A stretch of 46,186 bases of DNA from Verrucomicrobiota bacterium (lineage in GTDB: Bacteria > Verrucomicrobiota > Verrucomicrobiia > Palsa-1439), in contig PLZV01000007.1 of NCBI GenBank assembly GCA_003152315.1, positions 1-46,186 on the forward strand. Reading direction: 5' to 3'. A program made the position numbers and the translations under genes. The notes under the pieces were generated by a model, which saw nothing but the letters and a program-made list of their open reading frames with translations, was not told the origin of the DNA and made no database searches. Shown piece after piece: positions 1-8,318 of this stretch. Every line of letters starts with the position of its first letter. The stretch's first letter is position 1.

Positions 1-379
1 CGTTGACCGGGTGAAGCGCGAAGATCGCCGCAGCCAACCACGCACCCCTCATCTCCAGCCGTCGCAGCACGCGCCAGAGCAGAATCGCATTCAATGCGTG
101 CAACAGAACGTTGACCAGATGATATCCCAGAGGCTGCAACCCCCAGAGATGGTATTCCACCCAGAAACTGGTGAAGACCAATGGGTAGTATTGGACGGTG
201 GTACCGGGCTTGACCCAGATCCCTCTCAGACCATCCACCGACCGCAGTGCTGGATTCTCGCTGACATAACAATCATCATCCCAGATGAAGCCCGCGTGCC
301 ACACCGGCTGATAGGCCAGGACGGTCAGGAACAGGATTGCCGCCGCCAACAGCCATTGCTTGGATTGTCCCGCTTTCAT
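1..379 (-). CDS. TPR/polytopic membrane protein (TMTC-like), N-terminal part
   Basis: The reverse strand is open from an ATG at 379 to the window edge (about 126 codons; the rest lies outside). The product starts with a short basic stretch and a hydrophobic segment (residues about 8-22). Then come the motifs HAGFIWDDD, QYYPLVFTSFWVEYHLWG and LGYHLVNVLLHALNA, and it reaches FALHPVN at the edge. These are hallmarks of the large bacterial membrane proteins related to TMTC/GT39-type glycosyltransferases, which usually carry C-terminal TPR repeats. The acidic WDDD in the first extracytoplasmic loop sits where this fold has its catalytic acidic residues. The role in this organism is unknown; protein glycosylation is the usual guess. 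No strong ribosome-binding site is visible, and the frame stays open upstream, so the start is chosen on the hydrophobic N-terminus. Confidence 0.75.
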   Translation of the reverse strand, partial: MKAGQSKQWLLAAAILFLTVLAYQPVWHAGFIWDDDCYVSENPALRSVDGLRGIWVKPGTTVQYYPLVFTSFWVEYHLWGLQPLGYHLVNVLLHALNAILLWRVLRRLEMRGAWLAAAIFALHPVN

Positions 380-628
380 GCATTCGATCTCGGCGGCGAG
401 AAGTGAAACACGGTTTATGCTACGGTAGAAGGCAAAACTGACCCCTCGCCGACGCGAACCATATAACCTGAAGTCCGAGTTGGGGTTGGATTCGATGCAC
501 AAGTGGCCACTGTGTTTCCCACCTTTCTTCCTGCATTTTGGCCATTTATGCCCCACTTCCGCATATACCTCCCCATTCAGCCGGCCGACCCCACGCCGCC
601 CCAGATGTACAACCCCTGCGCATGATAA

Positions 629-692
629 CATTTGCAGAATCGTTCGATGATGCATAATGCTACTTAATAGGACGCACTGGCTTCTGCAAATG
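629..692. repeat. 11-bp inverted repeat with 42-nt spacer
   Basis: CATTTGCAGAA at 629-639 is matched exactly by its reverse complement TTCTGCAAATG at 682-692. The arms are perfect. The spacing is large for one dimer site but suits two half-sites or DNA looping upstream of a promoter. It lies about 65 bases upstream of the sigma-54-like element and about 155 bases upstream of the PEP-CTERM start, where an enhancer-binding protein would sit. That function is inferred from position only. Confidence 0.5.
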
Positions 693-754
693 TCTTGCAA
701 CTTTTGTGCAAAATTCATAGACTGCTAAAGTAATTTAATAGCCCAATAGCGAGT

Positions 755-770
755 GGGCACGTAGTCAGCG
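755..770 (+). promoter_or_regulatory. Candidate sigma-54 (-24/-12) promoter
   Basis: The sequence GGGCACGTAGTCAGCG keeps the invariant GG (756-757) and GC (768-769) at the required ten-base gap, and the -24 box GGCACG is perfect. The -12 box is imperfect (CAGC instead of TTGC). Transcription would start near 781, giving a 5' leader of about 65 bases before the ATG at 846. PEP-CTERM/exosortase systems often include the PrsK/PrsR sensor and sigma-54-type regulator, which makes this promoter class plausible here. It remains a weak match. Confidence 0.35.
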
Positions 771-845
771 GAGAACGTTGTAAGCGATTACAGCGTTTGC
801 GATGTCAAAGGGATGCGAGTCAAAAACACGGGAAAGGGTGAGGTA

Positions 846-1652
846 ATGAATCTTAAGAATCTACTGTCTTCTTCCACAATCCGGCTGGCACTTGTTGCGG
901 GTGCGAGCTGCTTGATTTTGCAGAGCGCCAACGCCACACTGCTCTTTTCAGAGGCATTCAACTACACGCCAGGGACGGCCCTTAGTGGGAATGGCCCTTG
1001 GACCACCGGTAGCAGCCCCGGTCTTACGATTGGCAGCGGCAACCTGACTTATTCAGGTTTGGCGGATCAGGGTGGCAACGACCTTGTAATCGTTAACGGG
1101 ACCGCTACAAGCGGCATCGCTACATACGCCAATCAGACTGCGGGACAGGTCTACTATTCATTCCTGTTTGATCCACAGGTAGTCAACGGTGGCAACAACT
1201 ACGTCACCGCGCTGAATCCGGGCACCGGAGCTCCGAATGGCGGCAGCGACGCAATTGATGTGTATTCCTACGCCAACGGCAAGGTTGAATTGCGAGCAAA
1301 CGCCGCAGCCGCAACCGCTGGTACCGGCACCGCCTTGACGCTAGGTACGACGTATCTCATCGTTGAAGAAATTGACCTCGATGCAAAAACCGCCAACCTT
1401 TGGATTAATCCAACCCCAGGTGCCGCCGCGCCTACCGCCACTGCGAGCATTTCAGGTATCACAGCGACGGCGGTAGACGATGTCGGGTTCAAAGCTGCAG
1501 CCAGCACGGGTAGCTTTCTCGTTGATAACCTGCTTATTGGCACAACCTGGGCGGATGTGACTCCAGCAGCGGTTCCTGAGCCTTCGTCAATCCTCTTGGC
1601 GGGCGCCGGAATTGGCATGATGGTCATGATGATCCGTCGTCGTCGTAGCTAG
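846..1652 (+). CDS. PEP-CTERM sorting domain exported protein
   Basis: This is a 268-residue exported protein. The ATG at 846 is preferred to an in-frame ATG at 813 because AGGGTGAGG lies just upstream and the product then begins with a normal signal peptide (MNLKNLL, hydrophobic core, SANA cleavage region). The body (about 30-230) is rich in Gly, Thr, Ala and Asn and resembles the lectin-like beta-sandwich of many Verrucomicrobiota PEP-CTERM proteins. The C-terminus shows the full sorting signal: VPEPSS, a hydrophobic stretch and RRRRS. Exosortase would cleave it there and release or anchor the protein at the surface. No exosortase gene lies in the window. The gene stands alone and is followed by a strong terminator. 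The substrate or partner is unknown. Confidence 0.9.
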   Translation: MNLKNLLSSSTIRLALVAGASCLILQSANATLLFSEAFNYTPGTALSGNGPWTTGSSPGLTIGSGNLTYSGLADQGGNDLVIVNGTATSGIATYANQTAGQVYYSFLFDPQVVNGGNNYVTALNPGTGAPNGGSDAIDVYSYANGKVELRANAAAATAGTGTALTLGTTYLIVEEIDLDAKTANLWINPTPGAAAPTATASISGITATAVDDVGFKAAASTGSFLVDNLLIGTTWADVTPAAVPEPSSILLAGAGIGMMVMMIRRRRS

Positions 1653-1672
1653 ATCCAGCAAGTTTCCAGAGG

Positions 1673-1709
1673 GGCTTTCGGACCGTGTTCCGAAAGCCTT
1701 TCTGTTTTT
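1673..1709 (+). terminator. Rho-independent terminator of the PEP-CTERM gene
   Basis: The arms GGCTTTCGGA (1673-1682) and TCCGAAAGCC (1689-1698) form a perfect 10-bp stem with a six-base loop. A T-rich tract (TTTCTGTTTTT, 1699-1709) follows. It starts 20 bases after the stop codon of the PEP-CTERM gene. Confidence 0.9.
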
Positions 1710-1854
1710 CATCGCATGTTTCGCAGCCGCGCTAGTGCGTTCTGTGCCTCGGTGCAATCGTGTTTGAGCCGCGCTGCTCCCTTAATACTGCCGGACCGCC
1801 TCCGGCTCCCGGAGAAGGATTGCAGACCGCTCGCGGAAATGGGACACTGGCTGT

Positions 1855-3039
1855 ATGTTTTCCGCACCGCGTTGGCTGGTAACAGCCGTCCTCGCCGCTG
1901 AATTGATGCTCGTTGCCGAAACCTGGGGTACTGAATCAGTCGCCACGAATAGGGCATCGCCCGTCGTGCCCCCTCCAACGGAGATTACCCAGAAGGCGGT
2001 GCTGGCGACCATGAAGCGGGTCGCCAATTGGCAACTCGCCAACCCGAGCGTGCATCCGGCAACCGACTGGACCCAAGGCGCGTATTACGCAGGCATGATG
2101 GCGCTGGCATCGATCTCCGATGATCCCAGGTACCACGATGCCATGATGGAGATGGGGCAAAAGAACGATTGGAAACCCTCTACCAATCTTCTCTATCACG
2201 CGGACAATCACTGTGTGCTGCAGACGTATCTCGAACTCTTCCTCCAACATCGCGACTTCCAGATGCTCGAGCCCGCCAAACAGCGTTGTGACCAGATCAT
2301 GGCGACTCCGCCAAAGGATGAGAATAACCTGGATTTCACCGCGCCCCGAGCGCACGAAAAGTGGGTGTGGTGCGATGCGTTGTTCATGTCGCCTCCCGTG
2401 TGGGCGCGGCTCTCCGCGGTCACGGGCGACAAGAAGTATCTGGATTTCATGAATCAGCGGTGGTGGCGGACCTCCGATCACCTCTATGACAAGCAGGAGC
2501 ATCTCTACTACCGCGACGACCGTTTTCTGACGATGCATGAGGCGAACGGCCGGAAGGTCTTCTGGGGCCGGGGCAATGGATGGGTGATGGGCGGGCTCGT
2601 GCGCGTCTTACAATTCATGCCCGCCGATTATCCCGACCGACAGCGATATGTCGGCCAGTTCAAGGAAATGGCGGCGCGGCTCGTGGATCTCCAGGGCGAA
2701 GACGGCCTCTGGCGTGCGAGCCTCCTGGATCCCGGCAGTTTTCCCGCGCCGGAGAGCAGCGGGAGCGGTCTTATTCTGTACGGGCTGGCCTGGGGTGTGA
2801 ATCAAAAACTGCTGACACGCGCGGACTACGAACCGTCTATCCGCAAGGCCTGGCAAGGGTTGGCGCGCTGTGTGGATGCCAACGGTCGGCTTGGATTTGT
2901 CCAGCCAATTGGAGCCAACCCGGCGTCGTTAAGCGCGACCAATACCGAAGTGTACGGTACGGGCGCATTCTTGCTGGCCGGCAGCGAGGTCTACCACTTC
3001 GCCTGGCCACCCGGCCCGGAACCGCCTCTTGGTCGGTAA
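1855..3039 (+). CDS. GH88/GH105 unsaturated rhamnogalacturonyl/glucuronyl hydrolase
   Basis: The 394-residue product begins with a signal-like segment (residues about 1-22) and continues as an (alpha/alpha)6 barrel of the GH88/GH105 type. Family motifs are WTQGAYYAGMMA, the aromatic/His segment around LYHADNHCV, WCDALFMSPPVWARL with the likely catalytic Asp, FWGRGNGWVMGGL and YGTGAFLLAGSEVY. These enzymes remove the 4,5-unsaturated uronic acid left at the non-reducing end by pectin or rhamnogalacturonan lyases, by hydrating the double bond. The released 4-deoxy-5-keto-uronate is the substrate of KduI, encoded next. The signal peptide suggests a periplasmic location. No good Shine-Dalgarno site precedes the ATG, so the exact start is less certain than the family call. 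Confidence 0.9.
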   Translation: MFSAPRWLVTAVLAAELMLVAETWGTESVATNRASPVVPPPTEITQKAVLATMKRVANWQLANPSVHPATDWTQGAYYAGMMALASISDDPRYHDAMMEMGQKNDWKPSTNLLYHADNHCVLQTYLELFLQHRDFQMLEPAKQRCDQIMATPPKDENNLDFTAPRAHEKWVWCDALFMSPPVWARLSAVTGDKKYLDFMNQRWWRTSDHLYDKQEHLYYRDDRFLTMHEANGRKVFWGRGNGWVMGGLVRVLQFMPADYPDRQRYVGQFKEMAARLVDLQGEDGLWRASLLDPGSFPAPESSGSGLILYGLAWGVNQKLLTRADYEPSIRKAWQGLARCVDANGRLGFVQPIGANPASLSATNTEVYGTGAFLLAGSEVYHFAWPPGPEPPLGR

Positions 3040-3116
3040 TGCTACGAAAAACCCTTTAGGTTTGTTGCCGTAACCAAGTGAACCTGATAGCCTTAAGATT
3101 TTAGAAAAGGACTGCT

Positions 3117-3947
3117 ATGCAAACCAAAACTGTCGCCGATGCGACGCGGATGATGCGGATGACCACCGCCGAACTGCGCGCCAGCTACCTTGTCGAAAAT
3201 CTGTTTCAACCGGGAACCGTGCAACTGGTCTATACCGATGTGGACCGCGCGGTTGTCGGCGGGATTGTGCCCACGACGCAAAAGATTGCGCTCGAAGCCT
3301 CCAAGGAATTGGCGGCGACCTACTTTGCCGAGCGGCGTGAGATTGGGATCCTCAATCTCGGTGGCAAGGGTGCGATCACGGTTGACGGCAAGGAATTTGC
3401 GCTGGCGAAGCGTTCTTGCCTGTATATCGGGCGCGGGAGCCAGAAGATTGATTTCAGCAGCACGGATCCGAAGGAGCCGGCGTGGTTTTACCTGATCAGT
3501 TACCCGGCCCACACGTCCCACCCCACGCGGCTGGCCACCGAAGCGGATGCTGAACCCGTGGAGCTGGGCTCGCAACGGGACGCCAATCAACGGACAATCC
3601 GTAAATACATTCACACCAAGGGAATCCCGAGCTGCCAGTTGGTGATGGGCTTCACGATCCTCAAGGAAGGCAGCATCTGGAACACGATGCCGCCACACAC
3701 GCACGCCCGGCGGTCGGAGGTTTACCTGTACATTGATATCGCCCCGGACGCCGCCGTATTTCACTGCATGGGCACCGCGCAGGAAACGCGTCATCTGGTC
3801 GTGCGCAACGGTGAGGCCGTCTTGTCGCCTCCGTGGTCCATCCACTGCGGCGCGGGAACACGGAACTACGGTTTCGTCTGGGCCATGGGTGGAGAGAACC
3901 AGGAGTTTACTGACATGGACCAGATCGCCGTGAAAGATTTGCAATGA
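3117..3947 (+). CDS. kduI: 5-dehydro-4-deoxy-D-glucuronate isomerase (KduI)
   Basis: The 276-residue cupin-type isomerase converts 5-keto-4-deoxyuronate to 2,5-diketo-3-deoxygluconate in pectin breakdown, in the cytoplasm. The length matches the family. The zinc ligands are visible: His194 and His196 in PPHTHARRSEVY, Glu201, and His243 in WSIHCGAGTRNYGF. The N-terminal YLVENLF and VGGIVP motifs also fit. AAAAGGA lies about seven bases upstream of the ATG. The next gene, kduD, starts inside the stop codon (ATGA overlap), so the two are translationally coupled. The order GH105-kduI-kduD-transporter is a typical pectin-utilisation operon. Confidence 0.96.
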   Translation: MQTKTVADATRMMRMTTAELRASYLVENLFQPGTVQLVYTDVDRAVVGGIVPTTQKIALEASKELAATYFAERREIGILNLGGKGAITVDGKEFALAKRSCLYIGRGSQKIDFSSTDPKEPAWFYLISYPAHTSHPTRLATEADAEPVELGSQRDANQRTIRKYIHTKGIPSCQLVMGFTILKEGSIWNTMPPHTHARRSEVYLYIDIAPDAAVFHCMGTAQETRHLVVRNGEAVLSPPWSIHCGAGTRNYGFVWAMGGENQEFTDMDQIAVKDLQ

Positions 3948-4711
3948 TTCAGGACCGCTTCCGACTCGATGGGCAAACCGCGCTGGTGACCGGCTGCCGC
4001 CGCGGCATCGGCCTCGCCCTGACGGAAGCGTTGGCCGAGGCCGGGGCGGACATCATTGGCGTCAGCGCCTCGCTCAAGGAGAGCGGCGAGGAAGTCGCGC
4101 AACGCGTGACCGCAGTTGGACGCAAATTCTCCGCGTACAGTTGCGACTTTGGCGACCGACAGGCGCTTTACGAATTCACCCGCCGCGTTATCGTCGAGAA
4201 TGCGCCGATTGACATTTTGGTCAACAACGCGGGCACGATTCGCCGCGCGCCGGCGGCCCAGCACTCCGACGAAGATTGGGACAAGGTCATCGAGGTGAAC
4301 CTCTCGGCGCAGTTCGTCCTCTCCCGCGAACTGGGCAAGTTGATGCTCGCGCGTGGACGCGGGAAAATTATCTTCATCGCCTCGTTGTTGTCGTTTCAAG
4401 GCGGCATCACCATCCCCGGTTACGCCGCGAGCAAGGGTGGGATCGCGCAATTGACCATGGCATTGTCGAACGAGTGGGCCAGCAAGGGCGTGAACGTCAA
4501 CGCGATTGCGCCGGGCTATATCGAAACCGACAATACAGCCGCGCTCCAAGCCGATCCCGTGCGGTCAAAGGCGATCGTCGATCGGATTCCCGCGGGTCGC
4601 TGGGGTCGGCCCGAGGACTTGCAGGGTGCCGCGGTCTTCCTGGCGTCCCGCGCCTCGGACTACGTGAACGGAACCATCCTCACCGTTGACGGCGGTTGGA
4701 TGGGGAGATAA
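3944..4711 (+). CDS. kduD: 2-dehydro-3-deoxy-D-gluconate 5-dehydrogenase (KduD)
   Basis: This is a 255-residue classical short-chain dehydrogenase. Visible elements are the dinucleotide-binding TGCRRGIG (residues 16-23), NNAG (94-97), a catalytic Ser near 147, the YAASK active site (Tyr160, Lys164) and a C-terminal LTVDGGW. Other SDR activities are possible from sequence alone, but overlap with kduI (ATGA at 3944-3947) and the downstream hexuronate transporter point to KduD, which reduces 2,5-diketo-3-deoxygluconate to 2-keto-3-deoxygluconate with NAD(P)H. KDG would then be phosphorylated and split by enzymes encoded outside this window. Confidence 0.93.
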   Translation: MIQDRFRLDGQTALVTGCRRGIGLALTEALAEAGADIIGVSASLKESGEEVAQRVTAVGRKFSAYSCDFGDRQALYEFTRRVIVENAPIDILVNNAGTIRRAPAAQHSDEDWDKVIEVNLSAQFVLSRELGKLMLARGRGKIIFIASLLSFQGGITIPGYAASKGGIAQLTMALSNEWASKGVNVNAIAPGYIETDNTAALQADPVRSKAIVDRIPAGRWGRPEDLQGAAVFLASRASDYVNGTILTVDGGWMGR

Positions 4712-4713
4712 CG

Positions 4714-6078
4714 ATGACATCTCAAACAACTGCAGACGACGGAAAGTCCATCAACTACCGCTGGGTAATTTGTGGGCTGCTGTTTTTTGCAACTACCTTC
4801 AATTACCTGGACCGGCAGGTCATCAGCTATCTAAAGCAGTTTTTTTGTACACCGGTGGAACAAGGCGGGTTTGGGTGGACCAACACCGATTTCTCCTATC
4901 TGACCTCCTTCTTCACGGGATTTTATGCCGGCATGACACTCCTGATGGGCTGGGTCATTGACAAGATCGGGACCAAGCTGGGTCTGGCCCTGTCGCTTGT
5001 CGTCTGGTCGTTGTGTGGGGCTGCCAATGCCTTTGTTGGACAGGCGGTGACAATGCACCTCGTCATCCGCAGCGCGTTCGCCGTGGGAGAAGCGGGCAAT
5101 TTCCCCGCGTCCATCAAAACAGTGGCCGAGTGGTTTCCCAAGCGGGAACGGGCCCTGGCCACCGGCATCTTCAACAGTGGTTCAAACTTTGGCGCGATGG
5201 TGGCCGCGCTGTTCGTACCCTGGTGCATGATCTATTTCGGCGACCAGCTCGGATGGAAGTTGGCATTCATCTTCACGGGTGCCTCCGGTTTTCTCTGGCT
5301 GATTTTCTGGTTCTGGCTCTATGACACACCCCACAAACAAAGGCGGGTTACCAAAGCCGAACTGGACTACATTCACATCGACGATGAATTCGCGGTTAGC
5401 ACCGCCGATGGAGACAAGGGGGCGGTTTCCTGGTGGAGGCTCTTTGGCTATCGCCAGGCTTGGGCCTTTGTTTTCGGTAAATTCATGACCGACGGCATCT
5501 GGTGGTTCTACCTGTTCTGGCTGCCGGATTATTTAATCAAACAATTTCACATGACCAAGACGCAAATCATCATGCCAACGTTCATCGTCTATGGCGTGGC
5601 GATCATCGGCAGCGTTTATGGCGGCAGCATTCCCATGACCCTTATCAAAAAGGGCATGCAGGTTTACAAGGCCCGCATGACGGCGATGTTCCTCATCGCT
5701 GTGGCCCCGCTCACCGTACTGAGCACGCAATACTTTGGCAATGTTGATCATTTTGGAAAGATGGCCGTCGTGCTGGCTGTCGCGACGATCTGCATCGGGA
5801 CCGCCGCGCATCAGGCGTGGTCGGCCAATCTTTTTACGACCGTTTCCGACATGTTTCCGAAGAAAGCTGTCGGCTCTGTCACCGGCATTGGGACCACAGC
5901 CGGTGGCATTGGCGGCGTGATCATCCAACTGCTGGCGGGCCGGCTTACGGACGCTTTCAAACAAACCCCGCAGATCGCCTACCTCATCATGTTCACCATC
6001 TGCGCCTTAAGCTATTTGATGGCTTGGAGCATTATGAAAATACTGGTTCCCCGTCATAAACCGATCACCGACCTGTAA
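4714..6078 (+). CDS. MFS hexuronate transporter (ExuT-like, ACS family)
   Basis: The ATG at 4714 is chosen over an in-frame ATG at 4696 because GGGGAG lies seven bases before it and it starts just after the kduD stop. The 454-residue protein has about 12 hydrophobic segments and the marks of the anion:cation symporter branch of the major facilitator superfamily: an early YLDRQ motif, GWVIDKIGTKLG (the loop 2-3 motif), GEAGNFPASIKTVAEWFPK and a second-half VSDMFPKKAVGSVTGIG. These are typical of transporters for galacturonate, glucuronate and related acids. Together with the upstream genes it would import the products of pectin depolymerisation across the inner membrane. The exact substrate cannot be read from sequence. 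Confidence 0.92.
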   Translation: MTSQTTADDGKSINYRWVICGLLFFATTFNYLDRQVISYLKQFFCTPVEQGGFGWTNTDFSYLTSFFTGFYAGMTLLMGWVIDKIGTKLGLALSLVVWSLCGAANAFVGQAVTMHLVIRSAFAVGEAGNFPASIKTVAEWFPKRERALATGIFNSGSNFGAMVAALFVPWCMIYFGDQLGWKLAFIFTGASGFLWLIFWFWLYDTPHKQRRVTKAELDYIHIDDEFAVSTADGDKGAVSWWRLFGYRQAWAFVFGKFMTDGIWWFYLFWLPDYLIKQFHMTKTQIIMPTFIVYGVAIIGSVYGGSIPMTLIKKGMQVYKARMTAMFLIAVAPLTVLSTQYFGNVDHFGKMAVVLAVATICIGTAAHQAWSANLFTTVSDMFPKKAVGSVTGIGTTAGGIGGVIIQLLAGRLTDAFKQTPQIAYLIMFTICALSYLMAWSIMKILVPRHKPITDL

Positions 6079-6168
6079 GGCTTCAACGGAAACGCGGCTA
6101 CATGTTCCTTTGTCGGTTCGTCGACTCGGTAACGGGATTGGGCGGTATGGTTGGGGCGTTCGGCTCCG

Positions 6169-7023
6169 CTACTCCCGACAAGACTTCGGGCTCTTCCCAA
6201 CGAAATGCTTGAACGCGCGGCTGAAGTCGTTCGGGTGTTTGTAGCCCAGTGCGTAGGCAATTTCCTTGACCGAGAAACGGTCCGTCTCGAGCAACTCTTG
6301 CGCTCGGGCCATCTTCATCCGCTGATGATATGTTGCGGGTGACTCGCCATGATGGGTTTGAAACATCCGGGCGAGTGTCGCCGGGGAAACTTGCAGATAT
6401 TCGCAGAGGGCGCGGACCGGGTTCCGTTCCGCGAGGTTCTGCGCCATCCAACGAATGGCCAACTCCATCCGGACCGACGGCTCGGGTGGTTGTGTCTTGG
6501 GACGGATGAGCCGCGCCACTGTGACATCAATCGCGATGTGCAGTTGTTCGATTGCCAGTTTCGTCAATTCGTCCGGCCGCTCCACCTCCTGACGGCACAG
6601 TGTGTGAAGCTGCTCCAACTTGTGCTGCAGCCGCGGGTCGATCGTCCACTGCCGATACTCACCCGTGTTTGCGGCGCATTCCGTGCACCGCGGGCCAGTG
6701 CGCCAGATCCAGACAAGGAGATCACACACCGCATCCGGTTTGTCCGTCCAACCGCTGGCACAGTCAGGGTCAATCACCAGAAAATCTCCCGGATTCAAGA
6801 CCTTTTGTTCCTGTTCCAGTATCAGGGTTGGACTGCCCCGACTCACGAGCACATAATGCCAACCGGGGTGGCGGGACATGGGGATTGGATTGCGTCCGTA
6901 CAATCGATGCCCCCAAGCCAGATAGAGAAGATCCAGCTGGGCGCTTTCAGCGCAAACCCAGCGCGGCCGGCCCGGCGGCGGCAGATGTAGCGCATTTGGA
7001 AGCGTGCTCATGGATTCAGTCAC
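6169..7023 (-). CDS. AraC-family transcriptional regulator
   Basis: The 284-residue protein has an N-terminal cupin-like sensing domain (about 20-110; HPGWHYVLVSRGSPTLIL, NPGDFLVI). Its C-terminal AraC DNA-binding domain has two helix-turn-helix units (about 195-284; LCEYLQVSPATLARMFQ, then FSVKEIAYALGYKHPNDFSRAFK and the terminal GKSP). The start is a GTG at 7023 with GGAG five bases upstream. An in-frame ATG at 7011 with AGGTGA upstream is an equally possible start. It is divergent from uxaE and converges on the hexuronate transporter, so it probably senses a uronate or uronate-derived sugar and controls one or both halves of the cluster. The ligand is not known. Confidence 0.93.
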   Translation of the reverse strand: MTESMSTLPNALHLPPPGRPRWVCAESAQLDLLYLAWGHRLYGRNPIPMSRHPGWHYVLVSRGSPTLILEQEQKVLNPGDFLVIDPDCASGWTDKPDAVCDLLVWIWRTGPRCTECAANTGEYRQWTIDPRLQHKLEQLHTLCRQEVERPDELTKLAIEQLHIAIDVTVARLIRPKTQPPEPSVRMELAIRWMAQNLAERNPVRALCEYLQVSPATLARMFQTHHGESPATYHQRMKMARAQELLETDRFSVKEIAYALGYKHPNDFSRAFKHFVGKSPKSCRE

Positions 7024-7135
7024 CTAGTCTCCACAATTATGCTCCAAAATACTATCAGAATCCTATTGGCGAGGGAAGCCCCGCGTAGTAAGATGCGCCT
7101 GCACTGACGGTGTTCTTCAATTGATTGTCAATACA
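7024..7135. promoter_or_regulatory. Divergent control region between araC-type gene and uxaE
   Basis: These 112 bases separate the divergently transcribed regulator and uxaE and must carry both promoters. A short dyad ATTGA-TTG-TCAAT lies at about 7119-7131, directly before the uxaE ATG. No classical AraC-type direct repeat stands out by eye. It is the most likely place for an operator, though I cannot define one. Confidence 0.45.
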
Positions 7136-8314
7136 ATGAATACAGCATCACCTACTCCACTCGGCCTTAAGAAGTCATTCGGTTTCGGCGATCGGTTAGG
7201 GCTGGCAACGCCCGGGCATCTCGCGGCGGCCCGCAAATTTGATTTCGCCCCGATTTTTGCCCAGCAATCCATCCGCGAAATGGAACGCACCCAGCGCACA
7301 CCGCAGGACGTGATCCAGGCGGCAACCACGGCGCTTCGTAATCTCGGCTACACCAACGCGTGGGGGGCGGACGCCGACCACCTGAAACTGCCCGAGCACG
7401 TCGAGCGCACGGCGGCAGCGGGGTTCTGCTTCTTCACGATCGACCCCTCCGAATATGTCGGCAAAGGCGCGCTGACGCCGGAGTTGGAGGCCGCATACCT
7501 AGGGCGGAAGTTCGAGATCCCGGGCCTTGGGATGTTGCAGTTCGACCGCGGGACATTGCAGGGCGCCGCGGTCAAATATGGTCGCTCGCTCGAACACTGC
7601 GGCTTCATGGGCACCCACATCGCAAAAGTCATGGGAAAGCGCCCGTTCGAGATCGAGGTGAGCGTAGATGAAACCGAGGATCCGACCAGCGCGCTGGAGC
7701 ATCTCTTTATCGGCTTGGAACTCCGCCGTCACAAAGTCCCCAACGTGGTCAGCATCGCGCCGCGGTTTGTCGGAGATTTTGAAAAGGGTATCGACTACAA
7801 GGGCGACCTGAAGAAGTTCGAGGCCTCGCTACGCGACCATGTCGCCATCGCGAAGCATTGCGGCCCGTACAAGATCAGCGTTCATAGCGGCTCGGACAAG
7901 TTCACCGCGTACCCCATCATCGGGCGTGTGTGTGGCGAGTTGCTCCACGTAAAAACGGCGGGCACCAGCTATCTCGAAGCCCTGCGCGTCGTGGCTCGGA
8001 CATCGACACCCTTGTTCAACGAAATTGTCGAGTTTTGCCGCGGCCGTTTTGCGACCGATCGGCACAGCTATCATATCTCCACGACGGAAGCGCAGGTCAG
8101 GTCGTTACCGAAATTCAGCGGGCCGAAAGAGGAGGCCGTGTTTCTGGATGAGGTGCCGGGACGACAGCTACTGCATGTAACCTTCGGTTCCGTACTGACC
8201 AACCCGACCTTGAAGCCAAAAATCCTGGAAGCGCTGCAACGTCACGCGTCGCTACATGAAGAGTTGCTCGATCGGCACCTCACGAAGCACCTCTCGTTAC
8301 TGACCAAGGGCTGA
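7136..8314 (+). CDS. uxaE: Tagaturonate epimerase (UxaE family)
   Basis: The 392-residue protein shows features I associate with the UxaE family: KSFGFGDRLGLATPGHLAAA near the N-terminus, WGADADHLK, FFTIDPSEYVG, and KISVHSGSDKFTAYPIIG in the centre. UxaE interconverts D-tagaturonate and D-fructuronate, letting galacturonate enter the glucuronate branch without the tagaturonate reductase/altronate dehydratase route. The ATG at 7136 is preferred to an upstream in-frame TTG at 7121; neither has a clear ribosome-binding site. It lies four bases upstream of uxaC, which makes tagaturonate from galacturonate, so the two adjacent steps are co-transcribed. The length is somewhat below that of the Thermotoga enzyme as I recall it. 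Confidence 0.85.
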   Translation: MNTASPTPLGLKKSFGFGDRLGLATPGHLAAARKFDFAPIFAQQSIREMERTQRTPQDVIQAATTALRNLGYTNAWGADADHLKLPEHVERTAAAGFCFFTIDPSEYVGKGALTPELEAAYLGRKFEIPGLGMLQFDRGTLQGAAVKYGRSLEHCGFMGTHIAKVMGKRPFEIEVSVDETEDPTSALEHLFIGLELRRHKVPNVVSIAPRFVGDFEKGIDYKGDLKKFEASLRDHVAIAKHCGPYKISVHSGSDKFTAYPIIGRVCGELLHVKTAGTSYLEALRVVARTSTPLFNEIVEFCRGRFATDRHSYHISTTEAQVRSLPKFSGPKEEAVFLDEVPGRQLLHVTFGSVLTNPTLKPKILEALQRHASLHEELLDRHLTKHLSLLTKG

Positions 8315-8318
8315 GACC

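Larger units (their letters stand above)
380..845. other. Intergenic region upstream of the PEP-CTERM gene
   Basis: This stretch of 466 bases has no convincing gene. Its right half is AT-richer than the surroundings and holds an 11-base inverted repeat (629-692), a smaller dyad (TTGCA and TGCAA arms around 695-715) and a sigma-54-like element (756-769). It most likely carries the control region of the PEP-CTERM gene that starts at 846. Confidence 0.6.

Noticed and set aside
11-406. A 131-codon forward frame at the left edge
   Set aside because: The reverse strand gives a much better protein with membrane-glycosyltransferase-like motifs.
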